Shown: positions 1 through 9,181 of the stretch, in pieces
Layout of the letters: every line of letters begins with the position of its first letter
Position numbering within the stretch: position 1 is the stretch's first letter
Origin: Chrysemys picta bellii
Lineage: Eukaryota > Chordata > Testudines > Emydidae
DNA length: 64,000 nt
Assembly (NCBI RefSeq): GCF_011386835.1
Contig: NC_088791.1
Span: forward strand, 125,154,943-125,218,942
Direction of reading: 5' to 3'
The notes under the pieces: model-generated
What the model saw: only the letters and a program-made list of their open reading frames with translations
What the model was told of the DNA's origin: nothing
Database searches by the model: none
Position numbers and translations under genes: made by a program

Positions 1-2
1 AG

Positions 3-347
3 CGGCTCTTAAACATTATGGAGCGCAAATCGGACACGCTCCAGGCGATACTAGCACTGCAAACCGAGCAGCTCCACGTCCGCCCTCCCCTGCAGCCGCT
101 GTTGCAAAACTCTTTCCCATGTGCCCCCCAGACACTGCCAACACACTCTTATCAACCTCCTGGCTCCAGTCTGTACCCGCTGCATTCCACTCCTGCCCCG
201 TCACAGTCCAGCCCTGCAGACTCCCAGTACCATCTGCTCTCAACACCCGTCCCTCTGCTGTTTAGCCCTGCTGAAGTACAGTACCTGCTGCACTGTACTC
301 CAAAGGACAAGGTTGCATATGATACCTGGACATACACAAATCTTTAA
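3..347 (+). pseudogene. Harbinger Myb/SANT-like protein, C-terminal part
   Basis: The frame is open through the left window edge and stops at 345-347, so the ATG at 18 is probably internal. In active Harbinger elements this partner protein binds DNA and helps bring the transposase to the nucleus. What is visible is the C-terminal tail: a helical Leu/Gln stretch (LQAILALQTEQL), then a low-complexity Pro/Ser-rich region of about 80 residues. The Myb/SANT DNA-binding domain would lie upstream, outside the window. A polyadenylation signal follows about 100 bp downstream. No break is visible in this part, but the partner transposase is broken, so I class it as relic coding sequence. Assignment rests on the tail pattern and on the neighbouring transposase. 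Confidence 0.6.
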
Positions 348-445
348 CCATCCTGTGACCCCACCTCCTCCTGGGATCCCACATCCCCCACAGTGCTGAT
401 GTGGTTTTTTTTGTTTGTCTCTCTCCTACGGTTGATGTTTTTTTT

Positions 446-451
446 AATAAA
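446..451 (+). promoter_or_regulatory. polyadenylation signal of the Myb-like gene
   Basis: AATAAA lies about 100 bp after the + strand stop codon, in a T-rich stretch. It sits 26 bp from an oppositely oriented signal, as expected for two convergent transposon genes. Confidence 0.5.
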
Positions 452-477
452 ATAATTCTTTTGGTTTGAAAGCAATC

Positions 478-483
478 TTTATT
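478..483 (-). promoter_or_regulatory. polyadenylation signal of the Harbinger transposase gene
   Basis: TTTATT on + is AATAAA on -. It lies about 100 bp beyond the last recognisable transposase sequence and faces the + strand signal. Confidence 0.5.
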
Positions 484-581
484 CCATTAATTGAAAGCAA
501 ACAGAGTGCTGCAAAGCCACAGGTAATTTTCTTAAACCTTCACAGTGCATCGTCTGCACCAATCACAATCACCTCCTAGCA

Positions 582-1152
582 TTACAAGCAGGAATATGTG
601 TCCCATCTATTTATTGTTCCTCCGCAGTTAGGGAAGCCCATTTGTGCAAAGCCACCCACAAAGTCATGCACGTTACCCAGAGTCATGGTCTTTTGGAGCA
701 GGATGCGATTAATGGCCCTGCACTCTTCCATCAACAGAAGTCCAACGGTCAACTTTCCCACTCTGAACTGGTTAGCGATCGATCGGTAGCAATCTGGAGT
801 AACCAGCTTCCATAGTGTGATCGCCACGCGCTTCTCAAATAGCAGGGCAGCTCTCATTCTCGTTGGGCTGGGGCGAGCTCATCACACAGTCCCATGAATG
901 TGGCTTTCCTCATCCAAAAGTTTTGCAGCCACTGCTCGTCATCCCAGACATGGATGACAATGTGATCCCACCACTCAGTGCTTGTTTCCCAAGCCCAAAA
1001 GCTACGTTCCACTGTCACGGAGGTGCTGACCAATGCCACGAGCAATCAATGTCGCACTCCTCTTGCCTTTGTAGTTTAAGGAATAACTCCACTGCCACTC
1101 CTGACATGATAGTGAGAGCGAGCAGCATATTGGTTAGCAGTGTGGGATCCAT
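582..1152 (-). pseudogene. Harbinger (HARBI1-like) transposase, frameshifted and internally deleted
   Basis: Reading on -, a start at 1152 (MDPTLL) opens an N-terminal segment. A frame change near 1015-1045 leads into a block with the signature STEWWDHIVIHVWDD, and another at 854-857 leads into the segment with EKRVAITLWKL and MGFPNCGGTIN. This is the N-terminal half of a Harbinger DDE transposase: a helix-turn-helix-like region, then the start of the nuclease domain. The first catalytic Asp is encoded at 605-607 but lies out of frame, because about 4 bp appear duplicated just before it. Only about 120 bp remain between that Asp codon and the polyadenylation signal, so the rest of the DDE domain, with the other two acidic residues, has been deleted. 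The protein cannot be functional. Confidence 0.75.
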
Positions 1153-1719
1153 TCCTGCAGACCAAAAAGGCAGAATGCGCAGTACACAAACCATTGAAAG
1201 ATGGGCGCCAAATGCAGACAGAAGCACAGGGATTGCTGGGATGCAAAGCAATGCATCACAGGGCTTTGGGACAGGCCCCAGGATGCCCCGCAATCCCCTC
1301 TGCCTTCCCACAACTCTTAGCGGCAGAAGAGGAAGAGATGCTCTGTGGGATAGCTGTTGAGAGTGCACCGTTCCGAATACCGATGCAAGTGTGAACACGC
1401 TATTGCGCAGTCAGCTAACAGTGGGAACACACAACAGCAGTTTCCCTTCAGCACTCTCTGAGCGGCGATGTAATTGCCAGTGATCTAACTCTGCCAGTGT
1501 AGACATACCCTTAGGTACAACAGTGTTGAGGACAATATAAGAATCTATATCAAATAGAATAGAATTAATGAAATGAGAACACTCTACCACACTCTGCTAT
1601 TCAATCTTTGCTGTGACGTGGGGAGAGACATCTGTTTTTGTGTATTTGAATTATAGGGCATGAAGATTAGTGATGTGCAAATGAGCAAGGTTCTACTATA
1701 AATAATTTTTACTTTCATC

Positions 1720-2060
1720 TGCTGCTATCATCTTATAATGCCAACATTCATTTACATTTATAATGTTCAAATGGTGTATTAAAAATAAGTTAGAAATTAA
1801 CTCATCTAAGTTTATTTGCTAAAATGCATGTCCTACTTGTAATACTGAGAATGATTTTACTTTGGAGAGCTCAGATGCCACTTCTTCAGCAGTTTCCATC
1901 AGATAATATTCACCGTCTATGGCTTTATTTAAATTATAGTGATTAATGCATATCCATGCTTTGTTTGGCTTTTCAGTTAGAGCCACAGAACTATTAAGTC
2001 TCTTTGTAAATTGTTCCACCTATTCTCAGCTTTAACTTATTATCAGTTTCATCTTTTGCT
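1720..2060 (-). pseudogene. Ty3/gypsy-type reverse transcriptase relic
   Basis: On - strand, an open stretch of 67 codons (2019 to 1819) matches the N-terminal part of a Ty3/gypsy reverse transcriptase. Visible hallmarks are the EKPN turn, the C-I-x5-LNKAI block, a TAEEVASELS stretch in the place of the usual 'IEE-A-KLSGA', and FSVLQV where the family has FSVLD with its first catalytic Asp, so that Asp is lost. The family's GFWQ tryptophan has become a stop, after which QINLDE and, in a shifted frame, TPFEHYK follow. The arrangement fits polymerase fingers and palm. Stops and frameshifts mark it as an old fragment, with no LTR or integrase seen nearby. Identification by motif order is fairly secure. 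Confidence 0.6.
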
Positions 2061-2107
2061 TCATTGCTTAAGTCAAATGTTTTTTTTCCTGGTGAATGGA
2101 TCATCAG

Positions 2108-2542
2108 TAAGGCTGCGAGTCTGTCATGGAGGTCATGGAAGTCGCGGATTCTGGGACTTTCTGGGACTTCCATGACTTCTGCAGCGGCTGGTGCAGCTGG
2201 CCCGGAGGCTGCCCGAGCAGCTTGGACAGTCCCTGGGCCAGATGCACCGGCCGCTGCTGGGGCAGTTTCAGGGTGCCCCCCCAGCAGCAGTGGGGGTCCC
2301 GGGCCACCACCCCCTCACTTCCCCAACAGCAGGGGAGGTCCTGGCCTGTCCCCCCACATCCCAGCAGCAGTGGGGTTCCGGGCCACTCACCGCCCTCCCC
2401 CCTTCCCCCCAGAGCTCCCAAGATTTAGTGAGGGGTATATAGTACAAGTCATGGACAGGTCACAGGCTGTGAATATTTTTTAACTGCCCGTGACCTGTCC
2501 ATGACTTTTACTAAAAATACCCATGACTGAAACGTAGCCTTA
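2108..2542. mobile_element. hAT-like MITE (TAAGG family), copy 1
   Basis: The element begins TAAGGCTGCGAGTCTGTCAT and ends with the inverted counterpart ATGACTGAAACGTAGCCTTA. It is flanked by a perfect 8-bp duplication, ATCATCAG, at 2100-2107 and 2543-2550, which is the hAT signature. The middle is GC- and proline-codon-rich low-complexity DNA, so its overlapping open frames are not genes. Near the right end a perfect 17-bp hairpin (arms 2447-2463 and 2490-2506) encloses a 26-base loop. It has no coding capacity and must have been moved in trans. A second copy is at 12768-13351. Confidence 0.75.
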
Positions 2543-2774
2543 ATCATCAGGGTTATTGCTTTGTCCATCAGAATATGGTCTTTTCCTAGCAAGCATCTTT
2601 GATCTTGGAACATTTCTGATAATTGCCCCCAGTATTCTCTCTGTATGTATGCTCTCTCCTTCTCCCTCTTGCCATGATGGTGTTATTTATAGCAAACATC
2701 TTTTTCACTAATTTCTTTGCTAGGTAAGTTTCTAATCCTAACACAAATAGTATGTCTGCATTTAGTAACTGGAA

Positions 2775-2919
2775 AATTATTAAGAGCCAGATTCTACTAC
2801 CATTAATCAAGTTGAGTAGTACCTTACTCCTTGTGTAGTCCCATTAAAACCGGTGATACTATTCATTGGAGTAAAATGCTACTCAACGTAAGAGTGGCAA
2901 CATGTGGCCCTTAATAATT
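2775..2919. repeat. palindromic MITE-like element
   Basis: The ends pair as an imperfect palindrome (AATTATTAAGAGCCAGAT on the left, ATGTGGCCCTTAATAATT on the right). The interior has reciprocal 'agtagtac / gtactcaa' blocks. It belongs to a group of GGGCCAGAT-ended fold-back elements dispersed through this window (also 36443 and 48299). Confidence 0.45.
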
Positions 2920-3428
2920 ATTAGTTTTTAAACATATAATAAAGTTGGCATTATACTATTTTTTATACCCAAACTATGAAACAAGTTATACTTTAGCTTT
3001 CTGTAGCCTTTCCTTAGCTATACTATTTTCTTTGAATTCCAATGCATTGTACTCTGGTAACTAGTTTAAAGGAAACAATTTTAACACAAACATTTTTTGA
3101 TATCTTCCATTTGAAATCAGTTTGTTTCTTTAGTCCTTGTACTTCCAAGGAGCTCCGCCTCACTGCTTTGCTGTTCTGTTTGATCCCTCTTTGGGTTAAC
3201 AACTCTTGGATGGGTGGTAGGGGCAGAGGGGCACGGATCAGAGTTAATGTTTCACTCTCTGTCAGTACTTGGCCCGGGCTAGGGAAGCTAATGATCCAAC
3301 CAGCAGACCAAATGTGGTGATGAATCCTGGTCACATGCCACCTGAGGCATGTTGCTCATAGGCTAAGAAGAAGAAACAACTTTCATGATATTTATCATGA
3401 GTCTCACAGTATTTTGTGTTTCTCTTTA
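2920..3428. other. no gene or clear repeat seen
   Basis: AT-rich sequence with short open frames on both strands that mirror one another. Nothing in it supports a gene. Confidence 0.4.
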
Positions 3429-4034
3429 CAGCTGGGCAAATAGTTGATCAGTTTGGCCAGAAAACTGACAAATCAGACAGAAAAAAAAAGCTTTGTTTCT
3501 GAAAATGTTTGGATTTTTTTGAGCAAATTGGAAAAGCCTAATCCATTCCAGAAAACCATGTGTATTCATCAATCCTCTTGGAGCCCAGTGGTTAGGGCAC
3601 TTGCCTGGGATGTAGGGGACCCCACTCTAGAGCAGAGACTTGAGCTCAGATCTTCTGCCTCTGAGGTGGGTTGCTCTCAATAGCTTTTACTGAAGTTGTG
3701 CTACTTCTTTTCATAATTACTTAACTATTCATTGGAGGAGGAGCTAGAACCCAGGTGTCCCCTCTGCCAAGTGAGTGCTCTAACCCCCAGGCTATTGGCA
3801 CTACTGCTCTGGGCCTGCATCTCTCCTGTTGAAGCTGTTCCACTTTTTATAACTATATAAATATTCATTTGGCCAAGGAGAATTAGAACAATTTGTTAGG
3901 CTGGTGACTGAGGCTTTCATTTGGGGAGTAGGAGATGTGGATTAAAATCACTCCTTTGAATCAGGCAGAGAGAAGATTTCAATCCACATCTCCTACCAGC
4001 CAGGTGAGGAACTTAATCAGCATGCTACAGAGTT

Positions 4035-4079
<45 letters not shown>

Positions 4080-4343
4080 TTACAACATGGAACAGCTTCA
4101 GCAGAAGCACCTGAGAGAAGACTAATCTATAGCCTGGTGGCTAGGCCCCCTTACCTAATAAACAGACAATTTGAGTTTAAGTCCTTGCTCCAGAGTGGGG
4201 ATTCAAACATGAGTTTCCTACATCCCAGCCAAAAAACTTCTTCCCAGCCAAAACTAATGGGATCAAATTCGGGAATACTTTCAGGTTGACTGAAATGGCT
4301 CTTTCAATGAATAAACTATTCAGCCAAAAATTTCTCCCAGCTC
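3429..4343. mobile_element. composite TA-flanked element with tRNA-like modules, copy 1
   Basis: Ends are CAGCTGGGCAAAT on the left and ATTTCTCCCAGCTC on the right (inverted), each bordered by TA. Inside are about six tRNA-like modules in alternating orientation, at about 3588-3650 (+), 3735-3800 (-), 3901-3955 (+), 3975-4035 (-), 4132-4190 (+) and near 4200-4260. Modules show an A-box-like GGTTAGGGCACT or GGTTAGAGCACT followed about 30-40 bases later by a B-box-like GGTTCTAGCTCC. No intact tRNA cloverleaf is present. A CT microsatellite lies in the middle. The related copy at 37646-38284 has the same ends and modules. The family is not one I can name. Confidence 0.5.
4040..4075. repeat. (TC)n microsatellite
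   Basis: About 18 TC dinucleotides inside the composite element at 3429-4343. Confidence 0.95.
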
Positions 4344-4345
4344 TA

Positions 4346-4588
4346 TTTTTCTTAGCTGCTCAGCTTCTGGAGCCATGTGATTACATGAGAATCTCAGTTC
4401 TCATTTAAAAGTAGTAGAAAGTTCCTAGCCCTGATTGTGGTGAAGAAAAGCATGAAAAAGTAAACTGTAAAGGATCAGAAACTAGAAGGCCAATAAAAGA
4501 ACCCAACACTTATTAATTACATAACTCTCATGTTTTTGGGGGGCTAACTCATGATTCCCCCCCCAAATACTTGAGATTGGCAATAACA
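4346..4588 (+). mobile_element. hAT-like MITE (TGCCAA family), diverged copy
   Basis: It contains the family's internal phrases 'cttctggagccatgtgatta' and 'catgagaatctcag' and ends near 'ttgagattggcaata'. The start is not clear. Related copies lie at 39730-40030 (reverse) and 58256-58550 (forward). Confidence 0.45.
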
Positions 4589-5097
4589 TGCTTCATAATA
4601 TCGAGGAATTCTGGGAGAGGGAATGTCAAAATGGAAGCTTTAAGGCAGCGGTTTAAAATGTGCTTCCTTTAGTGTTTGAGTGATTTGATGTTAGCTTTTA
4701 AATGATCCCAACTAAGCTTGAAGGTCACATTTCATTGAAACAAATAGGGAGAAGAAGAGGTGTGTTTCTTGCTACTGCTATTCATTAGAGGCAGGTTTTT
4801 CTACAAGGCTATTTTTAAAAGGTAGCCGTGTGATAGCTTACATTTTGAAGGCTATTCTTGCAATGGAAAAAAAAACTAGAAACACAATTATGTGAAACAC
4901 CATTAAAAAGCTAATTTAGGAATTTCAGATTGTACACAACTTACCTGGGAGGAACAACTCGTGACTGTGTGCTAATGCTCATTTTTCAAAGCCCTGCCTG
5001 GTCCAAATTAATCCCCGTTGTTAACTCTGTTGAAGCCAATGGGTTCCACTAGAGATAAATTTGTCCCAATTTTAACACTGATATTCTTGGTATAGAG
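4589..5097. other. no gene or clear repeat seen
   Basis: AT-rich, with short A runs. A weak fold-back motif containing 'gttgaagccaatggg' lies near 4990-5070. There are no convincing coding signals. Confidence 0.4.
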
Positions 5098-5313
5098 ACA
5101 GTTCTCTAGCAGGATGTTAGCAAATGACCTGATGAAAAATTAAACAAGTTTGCCTGTCGCCACAGGAAATGTTGCTGCCAGGAATTTAAAACAATAAGCC
5201 ATGGCATATGCCTTCCTACACCCGTGCCCTCGTATGGCAGTTCGGTCAATTTGTAATTTTAAAACTAAATAACTAGGGTCATGCCTGGACTAGGAAAAGA
5301 GATCATGTTTTAA
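5098..5313 (+). repeat. left arm of a 216-bp inverted repeat
   Basis: This arm is matched in reverse complement by 6311-6526, close to base for base with a few gaps; by eye roughly 85-90 per cent identical. Shared anchors include TCTCTAGCAGGATG, GCAAATGACCT, GTCGCCACAGGAAAT and AATAAGCCATGGCATATGC. The arms are about 1 kb apart. The arm runs across the left end of the MITE at 5275-5535. Confidence 0.85.
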
Positions 5314-5535
5314 ATTGTGTTAGCTAACACATTGTAACAGGATTCTAAACAGGATTTTGCACCTAGTCTATACAGGCCAAATCACAGTTTAAAATGCATT
5401 AGCTAGATGGATCACAACAAGGTAAAATATTTTTAAATATGCCTTGTCTTGTCTTGTTTGATACCATGTTAGTTTCAATGCGTTAGCTTACATGTTTTAA
5501 ACCGAGTCTATATATCCCCAATCTAGACGTGACCT
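5275..5535. mobile_element. small MITE with AGGTCATGCCTGGACTAGG-type ends
   Basis: The left end AGGGTCATGCCTGGACTAGG and the right end CCAATCTAGACGTGACCT are imperfect inverted repeats of each other. Inside, 'gttagctaacac' and 'gttagcttacatgttttaaa' also form a fold-back. It has no coding capacity, and the superfamily is not clear from the ends. Confidence 0.45.
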
Positions 5536-6310
5536 AAATGGCCACAGAATATGCTACTGGTGTTGTTACAACATGATAAATAGGTTTGGGATGATGGCTA
5601 AAAATGTAGAATTCTTTTTATGTTCTCAGAAATTCAGGAATGAAGGGTGCCACATCTTTAAATTATCTGCAGAAAATTAATTAAAAATAACAACTGGCAA
5701 ACTCCTTGTAATCCAGTGAAGCATGTTTTACTGGACAAGTTGCTAATTTGTTTTCTTTTGGGTTTCCCCTCCTCTGCATTTTGACAACTAACCATTAACA
5801 TATTGCGTATTAATCTCAAAATAGGCAACAGCCGGCTGAAAACCAAGAGAGACAAAATTAAATTGTTATCCAATTTAGTTTCTGCTGTGTCTTCGAGTTT
5901 AAACTGGCATCAGTTGAAAAATTCCTTTTTTTTTTTTTTAAAGAAAAAGGCACATTTCTAATTAACTAATCTACACCCTTGGTGTTTTCAGATCTACATC
6001 TGTTTGGTAGTGGCAAAAATAAATTCTTGCAACTTTTTATTCCTGTGAGCCCCGTAGAGCCAAGCTGGTAAGAGGGAGCAAGTTGTGTGCCAGATTACTT
6101 TGAATGTATACATAATTCATATTTGATATAGGGTAGAATTAATTCTAAGAATTATATCATCTTTAAAAGCAGACTGACCAAGCTTTAGGTTGTCACTTCC
6201 AGCCAAAAGTATTAACAAGTAAAATCATGATTATTGATTAAGAATAAAGAGCAGATAGCATTTGGTGTTGGGGAGGTTTATCTGGATGATAAAACCCATA
6301 GGTGGATATT
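5536..6310. other. spacer between the inverted-repeat arms
   Basis: AT-rich, with a poly-T run near 5926-5939. The short open frame at 5658-5873 (-) has no recognisable motif. I see no transposase remnant here that would make the flanking arms the ends of an autonomous transposon. Confidence 0.4.
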
Positions 6311-6526
6311 TAAACATGACCTATTTTTCTAGTCCAGGCACTACCATAGTTATTTAGTCTTTAAAATTACAAAATCGATGAGCTGCCGTATGAGGGACAT
6401 GAGCATAGGCAAGCATATGCCATGGCTTATTGTTTTTAATTCCCGGCAGCAAAATTTCCTGTGGCGACTGGCAGACTTGTTTAATTTTTCATTAGGTCAT
6501 TTGCTGACATCCTGCTAGAGAGCTGT
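6311..6526 (-). repeat. right arm of a 216-bp inverted repeat
   Basis: Reverse complement of 5098-5313 with scattered substitutions. It ends with 'ctagagagctgt' facing outward. No target-site duplication is visible outside the pair. Confidence 0.85.
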
Positions 6527-9049
6527 GGATTGTGTTGATCTGCCTTTACAATAACTTTCAAAACTGTGTAGAAAAAAAGAGAAACAAAATGGTTTGTCCA
6601 AAGCAAGAAATAAATCCAAATTGGCAATAGAAATGGCAATAACCTCCATAGACAGGACACCTGTGTAAATTCCCATGTGGGCGATGCATGGTATTGTAAG
6701 GGGCAGGCTAACACCTGTCAGATCCAAAGGATCTATAACTGAGAGAACACAAACCCCTGAAGAAAGAGGGAGGACACCTGAGAAGCCAAATGGGTCAGAG
6801 TGGAGAAAGGTGTATACTTGAGATTTCTTTGCTATTATTATATGAATTAACTTTTGCTGATTGTGGCTCTGAGCAAGCTCCCATTGAAATCAGTGTGTGT
6901 GTGGGGGGGTATTTCTATAAGACTACAGTGGCAATTGGATCTGGCCCTATAATACATGATAGATATATTATGGAGACTGTTTATTTTGTTTTATTCTGGT
7001 TTTTCTCTTCATAATCAATCTTGTTTTTAATGAGGCCATTTAAGGCTTGACTTGTGTTGAGGTAAAGACCCTGCAATAAGTCCTTGAATGGGTTACAACC
7101 TTCTGACCCCTTAAGGCAGCGAGGGAGAAAACAGCCTGGAGGAATTAACTGAAGCAACTCCCTAAGTAGTGCCGCCCTTAGTACCATGCCTAATACTGGC
7201 TGCAATAAGTAAGGGTCAAGTGACCACAAGCACTGGCAGGAGCTCAGTTTTACCAGCTGTGCAATCCCAATGAAGAAGATTGCACTGATTTAACTGGGGT
7301 TCACTATATGCAGATTTTGAATGGTGATTGCACAGGTGAATAAGAAGATATAATTCAGTCTATAGAACCTCTATTTTAAGTGGTGATGTACAAGAAGGAA
7401 AGAGCTTAGATTGAATTTCAGGATCTAGGTTGAATCTGCAGGGATGGCCATTAGAAGAGGACATGTTTCTCTTGGCAAAATGAACACATTTTGATCTGGA
7501 TGGCACTGTAAGAGAATAAAAATGGAACCTTACAATGCCATTTTCAAAGGGTCACTGTTCAGAGTAGAACCACACTTGAAGGATTAACTGCTTCTTTTAA
7601 ACTCTTGATGCGTAGCAGCAGGGAGCCCTTTGCTTCTATATCAGATGCATTTTTGCATTGACATTTAACACTGGGAAATCTGACTCAAGATTTCAGACTG
7701 AAGGAGGTTAATAATAGGTCTCAGGATCAGTGTCCTTGTACACCACATTTACTTACTGCATAGTGACATTGTAATATGGATGTATTTAAAAATCACTCAC
7801 ATAAGCAGATTCCAACTTGCACCATTTCTTTCATGCAAACAGCACTTTCACCTCACACTAATTAGCACTAATTAATGTATCCAAAGTAATGCAGCATATA
7901 TTCAGCCAATGCACAGGATAAAGCAGCCAAACACAAATACTGTAGTTTTAAATCCTTCATATCATTATGAGTGTCAAAATATTACCAGGAGAAAACCGAT
8001 TCCTAAATTGTAACATATGTTTTTCTAAATGATGTCAAGGGTGCAGTTGCTTTGCTCTGAGTACTCCCACAATCCTGCAGGAATTCTGTTTCATGAAATT
8101 GTCTCTCTGAAATGCCCATGTAAATTTAATTGACAGCCAGCTCAGAAAAGACTTTTATCACATGATTCCTTTCTTCCCCGCTTTTAGTGGGTTCACAAGG
8201 TTGCAGACCTGTATGTGGTGTCTTCCTGCTTAGAGAGGTGTCTACAGGCACTGTGCAGCCAATCAGCTTGAAGCTGTGGTTCTGCCTACCAGGGAAAGGT
8301 AAGAGAGTGTATATTAGTGCTTTCCAGTAATAAATAATAGTTAGCATTTATAAAGCACTTTATGGAACCAAACTGTAAGGTAAATTGGTTGGTGAGATTT
8401 TATTAACTGCATGAGCATCCTTCTCAGGCTGATTCAAATTGAGTGGCACCAGTTTAAGCCTTTGCTGAATTAGACCTCAAAACACTCTACAAACATTATA
8501 TTTTAAGATTAGAAAAAAGTGAAATGTCTCAGATATATGATAAGCCTTCTAGATGGGCTTCCTATTGCATACACTCATGGCATCTCAGATGGAGGGGTGC
8601 TTGGATGTCTGGACCATCCTAAGGTAAAATTATGAGAAGATGGCAGGCAGGATTTACCATGAGTTTGGGATAGACTTGTGGAGTGATTTGCGTGGGAGAT
8701 GAAGGCATTCAGAGCTCTTCAAAGGGGCTCTGATCCGCTCAGGATCAGACCTCCTATATAATTTAAAGCTGAAGGCTGATGCTGAGAGGTGGATGGGTTG
8801 GAGCTAACAGGGATGGGGGAATGAGGTAAAAGACAGAGACAAGTAGTTTAATGAACTTTAATAATCTGACAATAGAGAGAAAAAGGAGTGAATCTCTCCT
8901 TACACAAACTTTTAAAAACACAGCTACTGAATGTCTCCTTGAGGGAAAACGGGGACTGTTTCACAAGCAGGGAGAAAAACACTTTCCCCTCCTACCTGGT
9001 GCAATCAATAAGCATTCTGAGGAACATGGTTTTATATATATATAAATGA
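6527..9049. other. no gene seen; scattered fold-back fragments
   Basis: Short diverged fold-back fragments lie near 6860-6960 and 7245-7350 (both carry the phrase with 'cccattgaa' or 'cccaatgaa'). Near 8330-8365, 'aatagttagcatttataaagc' resembles the tail of an ancient retroposon. A TA run sits at 9033-9044. The open frames are short and motif-free. Confidence 0.4.
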
Positions 9050-9181
9050 GCTATAGTTACAAACAGCATGCATCAATTCACGTAGACAGAAAACTAAGCT
9101 GGGACATCAGATCTATGAATCTGATGTCCCAGCTTAGTTTTCTGACTGCATGAACTGATACATGCTGTTTGTAACTATAGC
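9050..9181. repeat. 132-bp near-perfect palindrome (hairpin)
   Basis: The left arm 9050-9112 and right arm 9119-9181 pair with only about five mismatches, around a loop of about 6 bases (CTATGA). The perfectly paired apex includes GACAGAAAACTAAGCTGGGA opposite TCCCAGCTTAGTTTTCTG. It has no coding capacity and no obvious target duplication. It may be a fold-back MITE. A transcript across it would form a long hairpin. Confidence 0.9.

Larger units (their letters stand above)
1..1510. mobile_element. PIF/Harbinger DNA transposon, left end cut by window
   Basis: The element carries the two-gene layout of PIF/Harbinger transposons: a Myb/SANT-like DNA-binding protein gene on + (only its 3' part is in the window) and a transposase gene on -, converging on two opposed polyadenylation signals near 446-483. 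The right end reads CAGTGTAGACATACCC at 1495-1510 and is followed by TTA, the TWA target typical of Harbinger. The same GGGTATGTCTACACTG-type end recurs in short elements at 43014 and 54764. The transposase is frameshifted and lacks most of its catalytic domain, so the copy is dead. The left terminal repeat lies outside the window. Confidence 0.75.

Noticed and set aside
2064..2483. 139-codon Ala/Pro-rich open frame
   Set aside because: It coincides with the G/C-rich core of a hAT-like MITE bounded by an exact 8-bp duplication and crosses its left border.
3588..4190. tRNA gene cluster
   Set aside because: The modules are only tRNA-like, alternate in orientation, lack complete arms and lie inside a transposon-like element.
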